In this document: one piece after another, positions 7,955 to 16,336 of the stretch
Layout of the letters: every line of letters starts with the position of its first letter
Position numbering within the stretch: the first letter of the stretch is position 1
NCBI RefSeq assembly: GCF_021311115.1
Contig: NZ_JAJTNP010000001.1
Span: 124,001 to 188,000 of the forward strand
Direction: 5' to 3'
From: Chryseobacterium gwangjuense
Lineage (GTDB): Bacteria; Bacteroidota; Bacteroidia; Flavobacteriales; Weeksellaceae
Length of the DNA: 64,000 bases
Notes under the pieces: model-generated
Seen by the model: only the letters and a program-made list of their open reading frames with translations
The model's database searches: none
What the model was told of the DNA's origin: nothing
Position numbers and translations under genes: made by a program

Positions 7955-8989
7955 ATGAATATTGAAAATCAAGTTTTAGGACTTATAAGGCTTAGTGGAT
8001 ATCTGAAAGCGTTTTTATCAAAGAAAACAGAGGATTATAATGATAACGATTTGGATTTTGAGTTATTATTGAAAAAGTCTGAAATAGAAAACCCGTGGTT
8101 CACTAATGAAAATCACAAATTTGCTTTGCAACAATGGGCGGATTTATTGACAGAAGATAATATAAAGAATTGGCTGAAAGCATATTCTCCTTCTACAACC
8201 TCAAAAAGAGTAGGATTGATTTTAGCAGGAAATATCCCTTTGGTAGGGCTTCACGATGTTATTTCTGTAGTGTTGAGCAATCATATTCCTGTCATTAAAT
8301 TATCATCAAAAGACAGATATATGATTCCGTTTTTATTGAAAAAATGGAATGAATTTTCAGAAGGAAACATTCAATTCGAGTTTGTTGAAAAACTGGAGAA
8401 TTTTGATGCTGTAATTGCTACAGGAAGCAATAATACAGCAAGATACCTTGAATATTATTTTAAAGACCGTTTAAATATCATCAGAAAAAACAGAACCTCA
8501 ATCGCTGTTTTGAAAGGTGATGAAACAAACGAAGAGTTGCAATTATTAGCAAAAGATATCTTTCAGTATTTCGGATTGGGATGCAGAAATGTTACCCGAT
8601 TATTGATTCCGCAGGATTTTTTAATTGACCGATTATTTGAGAACTTTCTAGATTTCCAGGATATCATTAATCATAATAAATATGCGAATAATTATGATTA
8701 TAACAGAGCTGTTTATCTGTTGAATCAGGATAAATTCTGGGATAATAATTTCGTGATGTTGAAAGAAGACGATAAATTGTTCAGCCCGCTTTCTGTGATT
8801 AATTTCAGCAGATATTCTTCTTTAGAGGATGTGAAAAGCTTTATTGCAGAAAATGAAGAAAGTATTCAGTGTGTTGTAGCAAAAGATGAATTAGGACTAG
8901 ATTCTATCCAGTTGGGAGAGGCTCAGAATCCGGGGTTAAATACTTATGCTGATAATGTGGATACGATGAAATTTTTAGAAGTTATTTAA
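7955..8989 (+). CDS. LuxC-family acyl-CoA reductase
   Basis: 344-residue protein of the acyl-CoA reductase (LuxC) family within the aldehyde dehydrogenase superfamily. The nucleotide-binding part includes VGLILAGNIPLVG (about residues 87-99), and the catalytic Cys lies in YFGLGCRNVTRL (near residue 210). Family members reduce acyl-CoA to aldehyde with NADPH. No LuxD, LuxE or luciferase genes are near, so bioluminescence is not implied; lipid or aldehyde metabolism is more likely. It is divergent from the ferredoxin gene. A -7-like TAAATTTG lies at 7909-7916. Confidence 0.85.
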   Translation: MNIENQVLGLIRLSGYLKAFLSKKTEDYNDNDLDFELLLKKSEIENPWFTNENHKFALQQWADLLTEDNIKNWLKAYSPSTTSKRVGLILAGNIPLVGLHDVISVVLSNHIPVIKLSSKDRYMIPFLLKKWNEFSEGNIQFEFVEKLENFDAVIATGSNNTARYLEYYFKDRLNIIRKNRTSIAVLKGDETNEELQLLAKDIFQYFGLGCRNVTRLLIPQDFLIDRLFENFLDFQDIINHNKYANNYDYNRAVYLLNQDKFWDNNFVMLKEDDKLFSPLSVINFSRYSSLEDVKSFIAENEESIQCVVAKDELGLDSIQLGEAQNPGLNTYADNVDTMKFLEVI

Positions 8990-9026
8990 TTCTTTGTATC
9001 TTCATCACTTTAATCAATAAAGTTAT

Positions 9027-9473
9027 ATGAAAAAAATAGTTCTTGTATTTGCTGTTCTTTGTATTCAACTTGGATTTTCACAAAAGGTGAAAAGTATAAA
9101 GGTTGAAAATACCGAGCAAAAAGAAAAGCTGATAGAATTAAGTAAAAATCAAATTACATCTTATAATAATAATTTTTTAAAGTTTTTGGCTGCTTTGAAA
9201 TCTTCTGATCGAAAAGTATCGGATGAGTTGTTGTCTGCCAAAGCTAAAGAGATTGTAAACGATAAAGTGTATAAAAAGCTTTCTGAAGATATCCATTTTG
9301 ACAGAACCTTGAAAATTTTTAAATCAGGCTACAAACCTATGATCGACGGGAGCTCATATCCAATGATTCAGTATAAATATGCTGATGATAAGTCTTCAGT
9401 TCCTAATGAATTGGTGACAGTAGTATTTGAAGAAGGCGGGAAGATTCTTGGAGTGAAACCGTTTAAGAAATAA
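9027..9473 (+). CDS. Hypothetical secreted protein
   Basis: Not recognised. It is a 148-residue protein with a clear Sec signal peptide (MKKIVLVFAVLCIQLGFSQ, cleavage after residue 19). The mature part is Lys-rich and mixed helix and strand, with a Tyr-rich C-terminal half (GYKPMIDGSSYPMIQYKYADD). It has one Cys, inside the signal. It follows the acyl-CoA reductase by 37 bases on the same strand and may share its transcript. A terminator hairpin follows. It probably acts in the periplasm; no function is proposed. Confidence 0.7.
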   Translation: MKKIVLVFAVLCIQLGFSQKVKSIKVENTEQKEKLIELSKNQITSYNNNFLKFLAALKSSDRKVSDELLSAKAKEIVNDKVYKKLSEDIHFDRTLKIFKSGYKPMIDGSSYPMIQYKYADDKSSVPNELVTVVFEEGGKILGVKPFKK

Positions 9474-9524
9474 ATTTTAATGAGCAGAAGAAGCTAATTG
9501 AAATTGAAGAAATTTTATAAACCC

Positions 9525-9558
9525 AAAAAATCCTGATGTCTTTTCATCGGGATTTTTT
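9525..9558 (+). terminator. Intrinsic terminator
   Basis: Stem AAAAAATCCTGATG (9525-9538) with CATCGGGATTTTTT (9545-9558), one G-T wobble, ending in a T run. It follows the secreted-protein gene at 9027-9473. Confidence 0.8.
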
Positions 9559-9592
9559 ATTGTAAGAATTGGATTCTTAAATAGATATGGTG

Positions 9593-9841
9593 TTATTTGT
9601 CGATAGATCCTAAAACCTTTTGAGCGAATGAATTTAAAGCATCTTTTTCACTCATTCCGTTTTGTACGTTGGCATGAACTTCTAGAGCTCCGCAGATGTT
9701 GGTAATTAATTCTCCAGCAACATTTAAATCTTCTTCACTTGTTCCTCTGAACTCGCAAAAGCTTTCTAACACTTCTAACGTTTTTTCTAGGTTTTCAGGA
9801 GTCTGATTCTGATAAAATTGTCTGATTACAGGTAATTTCAT
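9593..9841 (-). CDS. DUF6952 family small protein
   Basis: 82-residue cytosolic protein starting MKLPVIRQFYQNQ, which I associate with the DUF6952 family of Bacteroidota. It is predicted to be almost all helical, with two amphipathic helices around LEVLESFCEF and LITNICGALEV and two Cys. It is the last of three genes (peroxiredoxin, thioredoxin, this one) on the minus strand, 55 bases after the thioredoxin. To my knowledge this neighbourhood recurs in the group, which suggests a role in thiol redox defence, but no activity is known. The family name is from memory. Confidence 0.7.
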   Translation of the reverse strand: MKLPVIRQFYQNQTPENLEKTLEVLESFCEFRGTSEEDLNVAGELITNICGALEVHANVQNGMSEKDALNSFAQKVLGSIDK

Positions 9842-9896
9842 GTGTGATTTTTATTTTTTTATTTGTCACATGGATTCGCATACAGCGAATTCATGA

Positions 9897-10202
9897 TTAC
9901 AATTCGTTAAATAAGTTAATTAAACTTTCTGCCTGATTAGACTGAACCTGATTGATCAATTCACCGTTTTTAAAGATCGCGAAAGTAGGTAAGTTGTCAA
10001 CTTTAGCTAATTTTCTACTTTCCGGTAATTTTTCAGCGTCTACATAAAGGAAAGGAATGCTGTCGTTTTCAGAAGCTAATTTTTTGAATTTAGGCTTCAT
10101 AATTCTGCAGTTTCCGCACCATGTAGCTCCGTATTGTACCACAACTTTTTCATTGTCGCTTACGATATTCTGTAGCGTATCTTCTGTTAATTCTGTATAC
10201 AT
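9897..10202 (-). CDS. Thioredoxin family protein
   Basis: 101-residue thioredoxin fold protein with active site WCGNC (Cys29 and Cys32) in place of the classical WCGPC. The cis-Pro motif is in NLPTFAIF. The start was taken at 10200-10202 (MYTELTEDTL); the 12 extra upstream codons lie inside an intergenic repeat and do not look like coding. It has no signal peptide, so it should act in the cytosol. It lies between the peroxiredoxin and DUF6952 genes and is the likely electron donor to that peroxiredoxin. The Asn for Pro between the cysteines should alter its redox potential. Confidence 0.88.
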   Translation of the reverse strand: MYTELTEDTLQNIVSDNEKVVVQYGATWCGNCRIMKPKFKKLASENDSIPFLYVDAEKLPESRKLAKVDNLPTFAIFKNGELINQVQSNQAESLINLFNEL

Positions 10203-10225
10203 AAATTTGTTTTTTAGAAAAAATA

Positions 10226-10313
10226 AACAATGTAACAATCTGAAAATTTACCAATCTAACAATTCAAAAAAAGACTTTTTAAAATTGTTATACTGCTAGA
10301 TTGTTACATTGTT
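10226..10313. repeat. Imperfect palindromic intergenic repeat with 8-base periodicity (copy 1)
   Basis: The ends form a perfect 16-base inverted repeat (AACAATGTAACAATCT at 10226-10241 and its complement at 10298-10313). Inside each arm, short units of the form CAATnTAA recur about every 8 bases. A related element sits at 48747-48832. It fills the space between the thioredoxin start and the peroxiredoxin stop and would fold as a long hairpin in that transcript. It has no coding capacity. A REP-like or MITE-like dispersed repeat is the best reading. Confidence 0.7.
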
Positions 10314-10330
10314 ATATTAAAATTAAGATA

Positions 10331-10963
10331 TTAATTTTTTGCTAAATACTCAGCAGTAGAAGTTCTGTCAGCTTTCATAGCTTCTTTTCCTTCCTCCCAG
10401 TTTGCAGGGCAAACTTCACCGTGCTTCTGAACGTGAGTGTAAGCGTCAATTAGTCTTAAATATTCTTTTACGTTTCTTCCTAAAGGCATATCGTTTACAG
10501 ACTCGTGGAAGATTTTTCCAGTTTCGTCGATAAGGTAAGTTGCTCTGTAAGTTACGTTAGAACCAGTGAAAACTTCTTCACCTTCTTCATTGTATTCGAA
10601 ATCCTGATCTACAATTCCTAAAATGTTTGCCAATTGTCTGTGTGTATCAGCTAAAAGTGGATAAGTTACCCCTTCGATACCACCATTGTCTTTAGAAACG
10701 TTCAACCAAGCGAAGTGTACTTCGTTTGTGTCGCAAGAAGCACCAATTACTTTTGTGTTTCTTTTTTCGAACTCACCTAAAGCCTCCTGGAAAGCGTGAA
10801 GCTCAGTCGGGCAAACGAAAGTGAAATCTTTCGGATACCAGAACAAAAGAACTTTTTGTTGGTTTTCTGTAGCTTCCTGGAAGATGTTGATTTTAAGATC
10901 ATCACCCATTTCAGACATTGCATCTACTGTTACATTCGGGAATTTTTTTCCTACTAAAGACAT
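10331..10963 (-). CDS. 2-Cys peroxiredoxin, AhpC/TSA type
   Basis: 210-residue peroxiredoxin. The peroxidatic Cys is Cys51 in DFTFVCPTE and the resolving Cys is Cys185 in GEVCPANW, the typical 2-Cys arrangement. It reduces hydrogen peroxide and organic peroxides, with electrons most likely from the thioredoxin encoded next. It carries an acidic insertion (EYNEEGEEVF, about residues 123-132). It is the first gene of a peroxiredoxin-thioredoxin-DUF6952 group on the minus strand and has a good promoter upstream (10998-11029). No OxyR-type regulator is adjacent. Confidence 0.93.
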   Translation of the reverse strand: MSLVGKKFPNVTVDAMSEMGDDLKINIFQEATENQQKVLLFWYPKDFTFVCPTELHAFQEALGEFEKRNTKVIGASCDTNEVHFAWLNVSKDNGGIEGVTYPLLADTHRQLANILGIVDQDFEYNEEGEEVFTGSNVTYRATYLIDETGKIFHESVNDMPLGRNVKEYLRLIDAYTHVQKHGEVCPANWEEGKEAMKADRTSTAEYLAKN

Positions 10964-10997
10964 AATTTTCTCGTTTTTATATTTAAATTTTCTGCTG

Positions 10998-11029
10998 CAA
11001 ATATATAAATATTTTATCTATCAAACAAA
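10998..11029 (-). promoter_or_regulatory. Promoter of the peroxiredoxin gene
   Basis: On the minus strand TTTG (11026-11029), then 20 bases, then TATATTTG (10998-11005). This fits the Bacteroidota pattern TTTG, 17-23 bases, TAnnTTTG and leaves a leader of about 25-30 bases before the ATG. Confidence 0.65.
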
Positions 11030-11079
11030 TTGATTTCGATAAATAAAATCTATAATTGTTTTTAACTGCTTACAAAGAA

Positions 11080-11105
11080 AAAAGCTCTGATTTCAGAGCT
11101 TTTTA
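11080..11105 (-). terminator. Intrinsic terminator of the M16 peptidase gene
   Basis: Short strong stem AAAAAGCTCTGA / TCAGAGCTTTTT immediately after the stop of the minus-strand gene at 11113, with T runs on both strands. Confidence 0.85.
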
Positions 11106-11112
11106 TTTATTT

Positions 11113-14052
11113 TTAGTAACCAAATATTTCAGTTAAACTTAATTTTTTTACTTCACCGAGTTTCTTCATATCGGCTTCGTTTACTTTATCTTGAGAGGCT
11201 ACAATACAATAAGTATAGTTTTTATCTTTCATTTCCTTATCATGGAAGGTATTGATGTCAGTAAATGAAAGCTTCGGAGCCTGATCGTACACATTTTTTC
11301 TAACGTCAAGATTGTTTCCCAGTCTTTGAGCTTTTAAATAAGAGAAAATGATTCCATCCTGAGTAATTCTTTCGGAAGCGATAGATTTTCTTAATCCGCT
11401 TTTTGCTGTCTCGAATAGCTGTTCAGATTTAGGAAGAGTGGTTAGAAGCTCATTCATTGCTGTTGTAGATTCATTGAATTTATCAGCCTGAGTTCCTACA
11501 TACGCTAAAACCATGTCTTTGTCTTCTTTTTTGCTAGGAAGTGCAAAATAAGAATAAGTAGAATATGCTAAAGCTTTAGATTCTCTGATAGTTTGGAAAA
11601 CAATAGATCCCATTCCGCCACCGAAATAATTATTGAATAAGTTAACGGTTGGTGTTGTAGAAGAATTGTATTGATCTGCATTTCTTACCCAAAAAATTTC
11701 AGACTGTACCATATCATAATGAGCAAACAAAACTTTGTTTTTATCCGTAGGAACCTGTACAAAGGTTTTTGCTTTTGTTAGTTCTTTAAGATCTTTCGGA
11801 AGGATATGAATAGGTTTTAAAGATGCTGTTACTTCATTACCTGATTTTGGACCGTAATACAGTACTTTGTGTTTATAATTGAATAAATCATGAAGAACTT
11901 TAATAAGGTCTTCTGCTTTTAAAGCATCCAATTCTGCATCACTTAATACATTGTTGAACGGGTTTTGAGAACCATATTGTGCATAACTTCTCAAACCAGA
12001 CATAATTGCTCCTTTGCTTTGTTTTGCGTCAGTCCTTGCTTTTTTTACTCTTGCTTTATAAGCATCCAATGCAGTTTGATCAGCTTGACAGTTTTTGATT
12101 AGCTCTTCAAAAAGGGAAGCTGTTTTATCAAAATTTTCATTAAGACCTTCTAAGGTAACATATGTTTCCTCGTTCCCAGCACTTACATTAAAACTGGAAG
12201 CTAATCTGTAAAACTCTTTACTGATGGCTTCAGAAGATTTATTTTTTGTTCCTAAATACTGTAGATATTCTGCAGCTAACGGAAGGATTTTATTGTTCCA
12301 TTTTCCGGAATCGAAGTGGTAATAAAGACGGAATAAAGCATTATCTGTATTTTTTACAGACAATACATCAATGCTTCCTAATTTATTTTTGGTAATATCT
12401 TTATCAAAATTCAACCAAACCGGAGAAATTGCGTTTTCAGGCATTTCGTCGATTTTCTTTAAGAAAGGAGATTGATCTTCTCTGTTTACAGAAACCGGTG
12501 TTATAGTAGGTTTGTCAACTTTTACAATGCTTTTGTCTTCTCCTTTTCTTTTGTAGATCGCTACATAATTATTGGCCTGCAAATATTTTGTAGCGAAATC
12601 CATAATGTCTTTCTTAGTCAGCTTAGAAATTTCTTCCAAGTATTCAAGAGAAACTTTATGGTCGATATCAGAAGTAAATTCATCCATTAAAATACTTGCT
12701 CTGGAAGAATACTTTTCATCTTTCTGAATAATGTTTTTCTTTTCATTATTCACAATAGATTCGATAAGATCATCCGAAAATTCACCTTTTCTCAATTTGT
12801 CAATTTCCTGAAGCAATAGATTTTTAACTTCATCCAGAGATTGTCCTTTGGTAGGTCTTCCCTGCAATAAAAGCACAGAATAATCTTTCAATACATAAGG
12901 AGAAGCATAAGCTGCCAAAAGTTTTTGTTTTTTTACCAGATCCAAATCGATTAAACCAGCTTGTCCGTTAGTAAGCATATTTCCAACTAAATTAAGCAGT
13001 CTTGCATCTTTAGTGGTCGCTCCCGGAAATCTGAATCCTAACATTACATTTTCAGGATTAGGTCCAACTACTTCCTTTACAATAGGAGCCGTAATAGGCT
13101 TTTCCTGACCGATTTTATATTCCGGAATCGCTTTAGACTTCATATAAGAAAAAGCCTTGTCAATTTTAGCAATCACTTCATCAGGATTGAAATCTCCGGA
13201 CATGATGATTCCCATATTATTAGGAACATAATAAGTGTCAAAATACTGACGAATAGCCTTTAAAGAAGGGTTTTTAAGATGTTCGATAGTTCCTATCGTC
13301 GTTTGCTTTCCATAATTGTTATTAGGGAAAAGGCTCGCAAACATCATATCATATACTTTATCTCCGTCATCATCCAAAGATCTGTTTTTTTCTTCATACA
13401 CAGCTTCCAGTTCCGTGTGGAAAAGCCTTAAAACAGGTTGTCTGAATCTTTCTGACTGTAGAGCAAGAAATTTATCTACAACATTTGCAGGAATATCTTC
13501 CGTATAAACGGTTTGCTCAAAAGAAGTAAATGCATTAGTTCCGTCAGCTCCCATTCCTGCCATCATTTTATCATATTCATTGGCAATGGCGAATTTTGCA
13601 GCTTCTCCGGAAACTCTGTCTATTTCTTTATAGATCTCTTTTCTTTTAGTTTCGTCTTTTGTTGTATTGTATTTTTCATACAACGCATCAATCTGATCCA
13701 GGATCGGCTTTTCTTTTGCCCAGTCCTTAGAACCAAACTTATCCGTTCCCTTGAAAAGCATGTGTTCAAGGTAATGCGCTAAACCTGTATGATCTGCAGG
13801 ATCTGTTTTACTTCCTGCTTTGGTTGCAATGTAGGTTTGTATTCTAGGATCTTTGTTGGTAGGACTTAGAATAACGGTAAGTCCGTTTTTTAAAGTGTAA
13901 TATCTTGCGGAAGTAGGATCATTGGTTACATATTTATACTTGTATCCGTTTGATTGGGCTTCTTTCCACTGGAAATCCTGTCCGTAAGCATAACCCACAA
14001 AACTTGCTGCAGCTATACTGGTTACAATACTGATTTTTTTGAAAAAGTTCAT
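11113..14052 (-). CDS. M16 family zinc peptidase (insulinase/pitrilysin-like), two-module
   Basis: 979-residue protein with an N-terminal signal peptide (cleavage near YAYGQ, residue 25). The inverted zinc motif HYLEH is at residues 93-97 (His93, Glu96, His97), and the third ligand lies in ELEAVYEEKNRS about 125 residues on. Two M16 modules follow each other in one chain, with the second (from about residue 530) lacking the zinc motif, as is normal for long M16 proteins. It would degrade peptides in the periplasm. It starts 14 bases after the aminotransferase gene, so both form an operon. Confidence 0.9.
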   Translation of the reverse strand: MNFFKKISIVTSIAAASFVGYAYGQDFQWKEAQSNGYKYKYVTNDPTSARYYTLKNGLTVILSPTNKDPRIQTYIATKAGSKTDPADHTGLAHYLEHMLFKGTDKFGSKDWAKEKPILDQIDALYEKYNTTKDETKRKEIYKEIDRVSGEAAKFAIANEYDKMMAGMGADGTNAFTSFEQTVYTEDIPANVVDKFLALQSERFRQPVLRLFHTELEAVYEEKNRSLDDDGDKVYDMMFASLFPNNNYGKQTTIGTIEHLKNPSLKAIRQYFDTYYVPNNMGIIMSGDFNPDEVIAKIDKAFSYMKSKAIPEYKIGQEKPITAPIVKEVVGPNPENVMLGFRFPGATTKDARLLNLVGNMLTNGQAGLIDLDLVKKQKLLAAYASPYVLKDYSVLLLQGRPTKGQSLDEVKNLLLQEIDKLRKGEFSDDLIESIVNNEKKNIIQKDEKYSSRASILMDEFTSDIDHKVSLEYLEEISKLTKKDIMDFATKYLQANNYVAIYKRKGEDKSIVKVDKPTITPVSVNREDQSPFLKKIDEMPENAISPVWLNFDKDITKNKLGSIDVLSVKNTDNALFRLYYHFDSGKWNNKILPLAAEYLQYLGTKNKSSEAISKEFYRLASSFNVSAGNEETYVTLEGLNENFDKTASLFEELIKNCQADQTALDAYKARVKKARTDAKQSKGAIMSGLRSYAQYGSQNPFNNVLSDAELDALKAEDLIKVLHDLFNYKHKVLYYGPKSGNEVTASLKPIHILPKDLKELTKAKTFVQVPTDKNKVLFAHYDMVQSEIFWVRNADQYNSSTTPTVNLFNNYFGGGMGSIVFQTIRESKALAYSTYSYFALPSKKEDKDMVLAYVGTQADKFNESTTAMNELLTTLPKSEQLFETAKSGLRKSIASERITQDGIIFSYLKAQRLGNNLDVRKNVYDQAPKLSFTDINTFHDKEMKDKNYTYCIVASQDKVNEADMKKLGEVKKLSLTEIFGY

Positions 14053-14066
14053 TTTTAAAATTTTGT

Positions 14067-15260
14067 TTAATTGAATTGGTCTAATAAGTTTTTAATTCTT
14101 TTCATGGCTTCTCTTAAATCTTCCTCTGAAGCGGCATATGAAAATCTGATGCATTCCGGGCTTCCGAAGGAAACACCACCAACGCAGCCAACGTGGGCAT
14201 TTTCTAAGATAAACATAGCGAAATCATCAGAATTATTAATTTGAGTTCCGTTTAATGTTTTTCCGATATAATGAGAGATATCCGGGAAGAAATAGAAAGC
14301 AGCTTTTGGCAATACAACTTTAAATCCTGGAATTTCTTTCATTAGATCATAGACAAGATCCCTTCTTTTTTTGAAAGCATCAATCATATATCGGTATTCA
14401 GAAGGATCTGTTTTTAAAGCGGTAATAGAAGCTCTTTGAGCCATTGTATTGGCACCGCTAGTCATTTGTCCCTGAATTTTTTCACAAGCTTTTGCTAACC
14501 ATTCCGGACATGCGGAATAACCGATTCTCCAGCCAGTCATCGCGAAAGCTTTAGACATTCCGTTGATTACGGCTGTCTGTTCATAGACTTCAGGAAACTG
14601 AGCAATCGATGTTGTTTTTGTTTCGTAATTGATATATTCGTAGATCTCGTCAGAAATTACTGTTACGTGAGGGTGTTTAGCGATCACTTTTGCTAAAGAT
14701 TTCAGCTCATCATAGGTATAATATCCACCAGAAGGATTACAAGGCGAACTGAATAATATAGCCTTAGTTTTATCTGTAATAGCTTCTTCTAGTTGTTCAG
14801 CGGTAATTTTAAAATCTGTAACATAAGACGTAGGAAGCATTACGGATGTTCCACCCATCATTTTTACCATTTCATCATAACTTACCCAATAAGGATTAGG
14901 TAGAATTACTTCGTCACCATCATTAAGAATGGCTGCCAAAACATTTAAAATAGCCTGTTTAGCACCATTGGAAACACAAATTTGGGTAGGTTTGTATTCT
15001 AAATTGTTGTCTCTTTTAAGTTTGTGGGCAATCGCTTCACGAAGTTCCAAAAATCCAGGAACAGGAGAGTAGTGGCTATAGTTTTCATTGATGGCATCAA
15101 ATGCTGCCTGCTTTATATTGTCCGGAACATCGAAATCCGGTTCTCCTAATGTTAAACTGATAACGTTGATGCCGTTAGCTTTCATTTCTCTAGCCTTATT
15201 AGACATTACGAAAGTCTGTGAGTAACCTAATTTGTTTACTCTATCTGAAAGTTTGTTCAT
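14067..15260 (-). CDS. Pyridoxal phosphate-dependent aminotransferase, aspartate aminotransferase type
   Basis: 397-residue class I aminotransferase. The PLP lysine is Lys237 in SKAFAMTGWRIGY, with Arg245 following. SSPCNPSGG (171-179) and SDEIYEY (203-209) complete the cofactor site. The length and the substrate-side arginines fit the aspartate/prephenate group I-gamma enzymes that are usual in Bacteroidota. It probably makes aspartate from oxaloacetate and glutamate; a broader aromatic range is possible. A -7-like TATATTTG lies upstream (15280-15287, minus strand). The M16 peptidase follows in the same operon. Confidence 0.88.
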   Translation of the reverse strand: MNKLSDRVNKLGYSQTFVMSNKAREMKANGINVISLTLGEPDFDVPDNIKQAAFDAINENYSHYSPVPGFLELREAIAHKLKRDNNLEYKPTQICVSNGAKQAILNVLAAILNDGDEVILPNPYWVSYDEMVKMMGGTSVMLPTSYVTDFKITAEQLEEAITDKTKAILFSSPCNPSGGYYTYDELKSLAKVIAKHPHVTVISDEIYEYINYETKTTSIAQFPEVYEQTAVINGMSKAFAMTGWRIGYSACPEWLAKACEKIQGQMTSGANTMAQRASITALKTDPSEYRYMIDAFKKRRDLVYDLMKEIPGFKVVLPKAAFYFFPDISHYIGKTLNGTQINNSDDFAMFILENAHVGCVGGVSFGSPECIRFSYAASEEDLREAMKRIKNLLDQFN

Positions 15261-15351
15261 GAATGTTTTTGAATTTTAACAAATATAAATAATAAAATTC
15301 TCTCAGGAAACAGAAATAAGTAAGGATTAATTTTTTTTGAATTTTAATCAC

Positions 15352-15359
15352 TAGATTTG
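15352..15359 (+). promoter_or_regulatory. -7 element upstream of the first GLPGLI gene
   Basis: TAGATTTG matches TAnnTTTG and lies 39 bases before the ATG at 15399. I see no good -33 partner at the usual distance. Confidence 0.4.
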
Positions 15360-15398
15360 GAGATATTATGAATATTAATTGATAAAAAACATTCGAAA

Positions 15399-16220
15399 AT
15401 GTATAAAATTTTATTTTTATTACTGACTTCTTTTTGCTCGGCGCAGAGCTATCGTTTTGTGTATGAATACAAAATGAAGCCGGATCATAAAATCGATTCT
15501 CTTGTTACGGACTATATGAATCTAGATTCAGATGGAAAGAAATCTTATTTTTACAACGCTGCAAAGTATGAAAGAGATTCTGCTTATAATAGTACTAAAG
15601 ACAATGCTGTGCTTTACAACGGTAAGAAATACGACCAGAATCTTGGGTATATTGTTGGAAAAGAATATGCTCAAAAAAGTGTAAAATTTTATGATAAATA
15701 TAAAACGGCCAATTTATTAGTGAATGAAAAGGAACCTCAGAAATGGAATATTGAAAAGGAGTTTTTAAAAATTAATAATATAAGCTGTCAAAAAGCAACA
15801 ACCAATTACAAAGGAAGAGTTTGGGAAGCCTGGTTCAGTAAAGAATATCCGATTAATGACGGACCGTATAAATTCATAGGTCTTCCGGGGCTGATTGTAA
15901 GTCTTAAAGACAGTGAAGGCAATCATGCTTTTAATTTAATTCAAATCAAAAAAATCAAGACCGTTTTTGCGTTTTTACCCAAAAATAATAAGGAAATGAG
16001 CTGGAAGGACTATAGGAAAGCCATAATGACCTATACTCCCAATTTGGCTGATGATATAGAAAGTATGAGTGTCGAAAAAAATGTAGGAGTAATAAATCTT
16101 CAGTTTAAAGATGGATATGTAGGGAAATTTGATATTGAAAAATTGAAAAAAAACGGTAATATGGATGCTGAAATTGCCAGAATACTTAGGAAAACCAATA
16201 ATCCGATCGAAAGAGAATAA
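15399..16220 (+). CDS. GLPGLI family protein
   Basis: 273-residue secreted protein with a signal peptide ending near FCSAQ (residue 16). It carries the defining motif in YKFIGLPGLIVSL (about residues 161-173), preceded by WEAWFSKEYPINDGPY. The GLPGLI family is confined largely to Bacteroidota and its function is unknown to me. A second member of similar length is at 59552-60370 on the other strand, with the same order of motifs (tryptophan-rich WFSKE, DGPYKF or EGPYKF, GLPGLI). It is expressed alone by context. A weak terminator follows. Confidence 0.85.
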   Translation: MYKILFLLLTSFCSAQSYRFVYEYKMKPDHKIDSLVTDYMNLDSDGKKSYFYNAAKYERDSAYNSTKDNAVLYNGKKYDQNLGYIVGKEYAQKSVKFYDKYKTANLLVNEKEPQKWNIEKEFLKINNISCQKATTNYKGRVWEAWFSKEYPINDGPYKFIGLPGLIVSLKDSEGNHAFNLIQIKKIKTVFAFLPKNNKEMSWKDYRKAIMTYTPNLADDIESMSVEKNVGVINLQFKDGYVGKFDIEKLKKNGNMDAEIARILRKTNNPIERE

Positions 16221-16229
16221 AAATAAATG

Positions 16230-16258
16230 AAAAGGCTGTCAGTTGATGGTCTTTTTTT
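16230..16258 (+). terminator. Probable weak terminator after the GLPGLI gene
   Basis: Stem AAAGGCT (16231-16237) with GGTCTTT (16248-16254), two G-T wobbles, then a run of T. Confidence 0.5.
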
Positions 16259-16287
16259 ATGAAATGGAGTCAGGTGAGATTTAAATA

Positions 16288-16318
16288 TTTGAACAAAGCC
16301 AATAAAAACTTATTTTTG
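16288..16318 (+). promoter_or_regulatory. Promoter of rsmG
   Basis: TTTG at 16288-16291, 19 bases, TATTTTTG at 16311-16318. It lies just upstream of the ATG chosen for rsmG and supports that short start over an upstream ATG at 16259, which would precede the promoter. Confidence 0.7.
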
Positions 16319-16336
16319 CAGATTATAATAATTTAT

